A program made the position numbers and the translations under genes. The notes below the pieces were generated by a model. The model made no database searches. It saw only the letters and a list, made by a program, of their open reading frames with translations, and had not been told where the DNA came from. Source: Nitrosotalea sp. (lineage in GTDB: Archaea; Halobacteriota; Syntropharchaeia; Alkanophagales; Methanospirareceae). From it: a stretch of 6,506 nt of DNA. Below, in pieces: positions 4,957 to 6,506 of this stretch. Positions within the stretch are counted from its first letter, which is position 1, and each line of letters starts with the position of its first letter. The DNA is taken from positions 1 through 6,506 of the forward strand of contig DYFG01000090.1 of the NCBI GenBank assembly GCA_020725315.1. Reading direction: 5' to 3'.

Positions 4957-6378
4957 ATGAATGCTATTATGAAATATGACCCAAGCGAAGTACAAAAGAA
5001 TGTAGACGCTTATTCTGAAGGATTAAAGAAAGCTCTTAGATTTCTTGGACTGCCTGCTGAAGGCGTTTTGGTGGAGGTAGATGAAAGAGCAAAAGTCATT
5101 CGTAATTTGCCAGATGTGGTAGCACATTTGAATCCAGACAAACGCATTGAAGCCATGTATATATCAAAGTTTGTTGCGGCGTGTGGTGCGGGTTTGTTTG
5201 ATGCCGCCCTAAACTTTCTATGGGATGAAACAATAGTTAATTTAAGAAAAAAAGTAGCGGTTTTTGATTTACAGTACTTCTTTGATAGTGTTATTACCGA
5301 TCCCGATCGCCGAGCAAATCTCAAATCGGAAGAAGATCTAAAGAAATTAGATGATTGGGAGTTAATTAGAGGGTGCAGGTTGACGGGAATACTCTCTGAC
5401 ATTGGCTTCCAGCATTTGGATTACATTCGTAATATGCGTAACTGGGCAAGTGCCGCTCATCCAAACCAATATGAATTGTCAGGTCTTCAGGTTATTGACT
5501 GGCTCGAAACTTGCGTTCGTTATGTACTAGCCAAAGAACCCGAAGGCCCGGTTTTAGTAGTACATAAACTACTGTATAACTTGAGAACTCAAAAGCTTTC
5601 CGCTCCCGATATTTCTTCTATTAAAGCCAACATTGATCTTCTCCCACCCGATCTTGTCTTGTCACTCCTTAGGAGTATTTTTGGGATGTTTACAGACCCA
5701 GAGCTATCTGCTGCAATTAAACAAAATATTCGATTGATCGCACCAGCAGTTTGGCAAGCTGCAACTGACGAAAATAGGTATGAAATAGGTTTTAAATATT
5801 CTATTTTTTCAGCTAATGCCGATATTGCTCGTAAGAATTTAGCTCATGAGTTCCTTGAAATAGTAGGTGGGCTTTCTTTTCTACGACGTGAGGAATTAGC
5901 TATTATACTTAATGAAAAATTAGATAATCTTTTAGCAGCACATTTCGGGTTTAATAATTTTTATACTGAGCCTCCTCATGCAAAGATCTTGGTCCAATAC
6001 GTCCCTAAGAGTGGCGGTATACCGACTGCCGTCTTGCAAAAATACGTTAAGACGTTAGTTCTTTGTAGGGTCGGAAACGGTTATGGAGTTTCTTTTGCAG
6101 CTCTGGATTATTATGATTTGCTAATTGATCGATTTCAAGATCAACAAATATTTGTTTTCGTAAAATTGCTATTTGACGGTGATGTATCTTCTCGTTTTCA
6201 ATTTCCAGAATGTGCAAATGAATTTAGACGTATCGCAAATGAATTGAGAAGTCATACTTCCAATTTAAATCTGCGGACTCTTCTAGAGTTGATCGTAGCT
6301 AAAACGGATTACGAGTTATCTAATATACAGAATGATAAGTATTTTAAAGGCTTATTGGAAGCCTCCAAAATTTCCTAA
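4957..6378 (+). CDS. Orphan 473-aa protein with a HEPN-like R-x6-H motif
   Basis: I do not recognise the family. The start is ATG 4957, set by GGAGGTGAT at 4941-4949. The protein is soluble and mainly helical, without signal peptide or clear membrane segments. The N-terminal part (to about 195) has long amphipathic helices and ends in HLDYIRNMRNWASAAHPNQ. R161-N162-x5-H168 fits the R-x(4-6)-H motif of HEPN domains, where Arg, the polar residue after it and His form a ribonuclease active site; the following helix (LQVIDWLETCVRYVL) also fits. HEPN proteins are common as toxins and antiviral effectors, so an RNA-targeting defence role is possible, but this is inference from one motif. The rest (about 200-473) is leucine-rich and helical, such as LLPPDLVLSLLRSIFGMF, perhaps a helical-repeat sensor. 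The gene is A+T-richer than nth, with its own promoter and no partner gene in view, which suggests recent acquisition. Confidence 0.8.
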   Translation: MNAIMKYDPSEVQKNVDAYSEGLKKALRFLGLPAEGVLVEVDERAKVIRNLPDVVAHLNPDKRIEAMYISKFVAACGAGLFDAALNFLWDETIVNLRKKVAVFDLQYFFDSVITDPDRRANLKSEEDLKKLDDWELIRGCRLTGILSDIGFQHLDYIRNMRNWASAAHPNQYELSGLQVIDWLETCVRYVLAKEPEGPVLVVHKLLYNLRTQKLSAPDISSIKANIDLLPPDLVLSLLRSIFGMFTDPELSAAIKQNIRLIAPAVWQAATDENRYEIGFKYSIFSANADIARKNLAHEFLEIVGGLSFLRREELAIILNEKLDNLLAAHFGFNNFYTEPPHAKILVQYVPKSGGIPTAVLQKYVKTLVLCRVGNGYGVSFAALDYYDLLIDRFQDQQIFVFVKLLFDGDVSSRFQFPECANEFRRIANELRSHTSNLNLRTLLELIVAKTDYELSNIQNDKYFKGLLEASKIS

Positions 6379-6506
6379 AAATATAACAAATCTTAAAATA
6401 AACATATAGGTACCTAAGTTTCAGAGTATAAATAATCATAGACTTTCTATCAACCCATATTCCGCACTTTAAGTTTATAAAGATGTTGTTTTCTGAATTT
6501 CGTTCA
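6379..6506. other. A+T-rich intergenic end of window
   Basis: No gene can be supported here. It contains the promoter-like 14-mer at 6419-6432 and a further TTTATAAAG (6474-6482). An ATG at 6483 is open to the window edge, but only eight codons are visible, so no call is made. Confidence 0.5.
6419..6432 (+). promoter_or_regulatory. Second copy of the nth-type promoter 14-mer
   Basis: TTTCAGAGTATAAA is identical to 3394-3407, including the TATA box. If active it would start a transcript near 6457 towards a gene beyond the window. Confidence 0.4.

Noticed and set aside
5010..5402. Minus-strand open frame of 130 codons
   Set aside because: It is the antisense shadow of the HEPN-like gene, with no start signals.
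6349..6363. GGCTT-ATTGG-AAGCC hairpin as terminator of the HEPN-like gene
   Set aside because: It lies within the coding end, has a 5-bp stem and lacks a following T-run.

Overview
The window looks like chromosomal DNA of an anaerobic archaeon, most likely a euryarchaeote of the methanogen/ANME type. Genes are preceded by A+T-rich TATA boxes. Two genes have the box about 25-27 nt upstream of the ATG, as expected of leaderless archaeal transcripts. The window also holds remains of a DhnA-type ADH synthase, the first enzyme of the archaeal shikimate-entry route. The lineage is inferred from protein flavour, not from a marker gene.

Layout. Positions 1-99 hold what may be the tail of a transposase gene, followed by a strong imperfect palindrome (102-193) whose ends match integron attC core boxes. 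A decayed IS66-type transposase lies on the minus strand (289-989). An unrecognised small gene (1096-1527, minus) is transcribed divergently from a plus-strand cluster (1662-3169). That cluster comprises a SufR-like winged-helix regulator broken by one apparent frameshift, the start of an amidohydrolase, and a shortened radical SAM protein, joined by start/stop overlaps at both downstream boundaries. A foldback, MITE-like element (about 3116-3379) with long imperfect terminal inverted repeats and four small hairpins follows; it appears to supply the last codons of the radical SAM frame. An intact endonuclease III (nth) comes next (3442-4089), then an ADH synthase pseudogene (4151-4711). A long orphan gene (4957-6378) encodes a protein with an R-x6-H signature reminiscent of HEPN ribonucleases. 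The final 128 bases carry only a promoter-like repeat.

The main theme is decay. The IS66 transposase, radical SAM gene and ADH synthase each seem to keep recognisable beginnings and later parts while a middle segment is missing; the amidohydrolase is cut after its first part and the regulator is frameshifted. Among genes that can be checked against a family, only nth looks complete. This could be real gene erosion or an assembly/amplification artefact, and the sequence alone cannot decide. The most interesting candidates for new biology are the HEPN-like protein, the attC-like palindrome and the foldback element.
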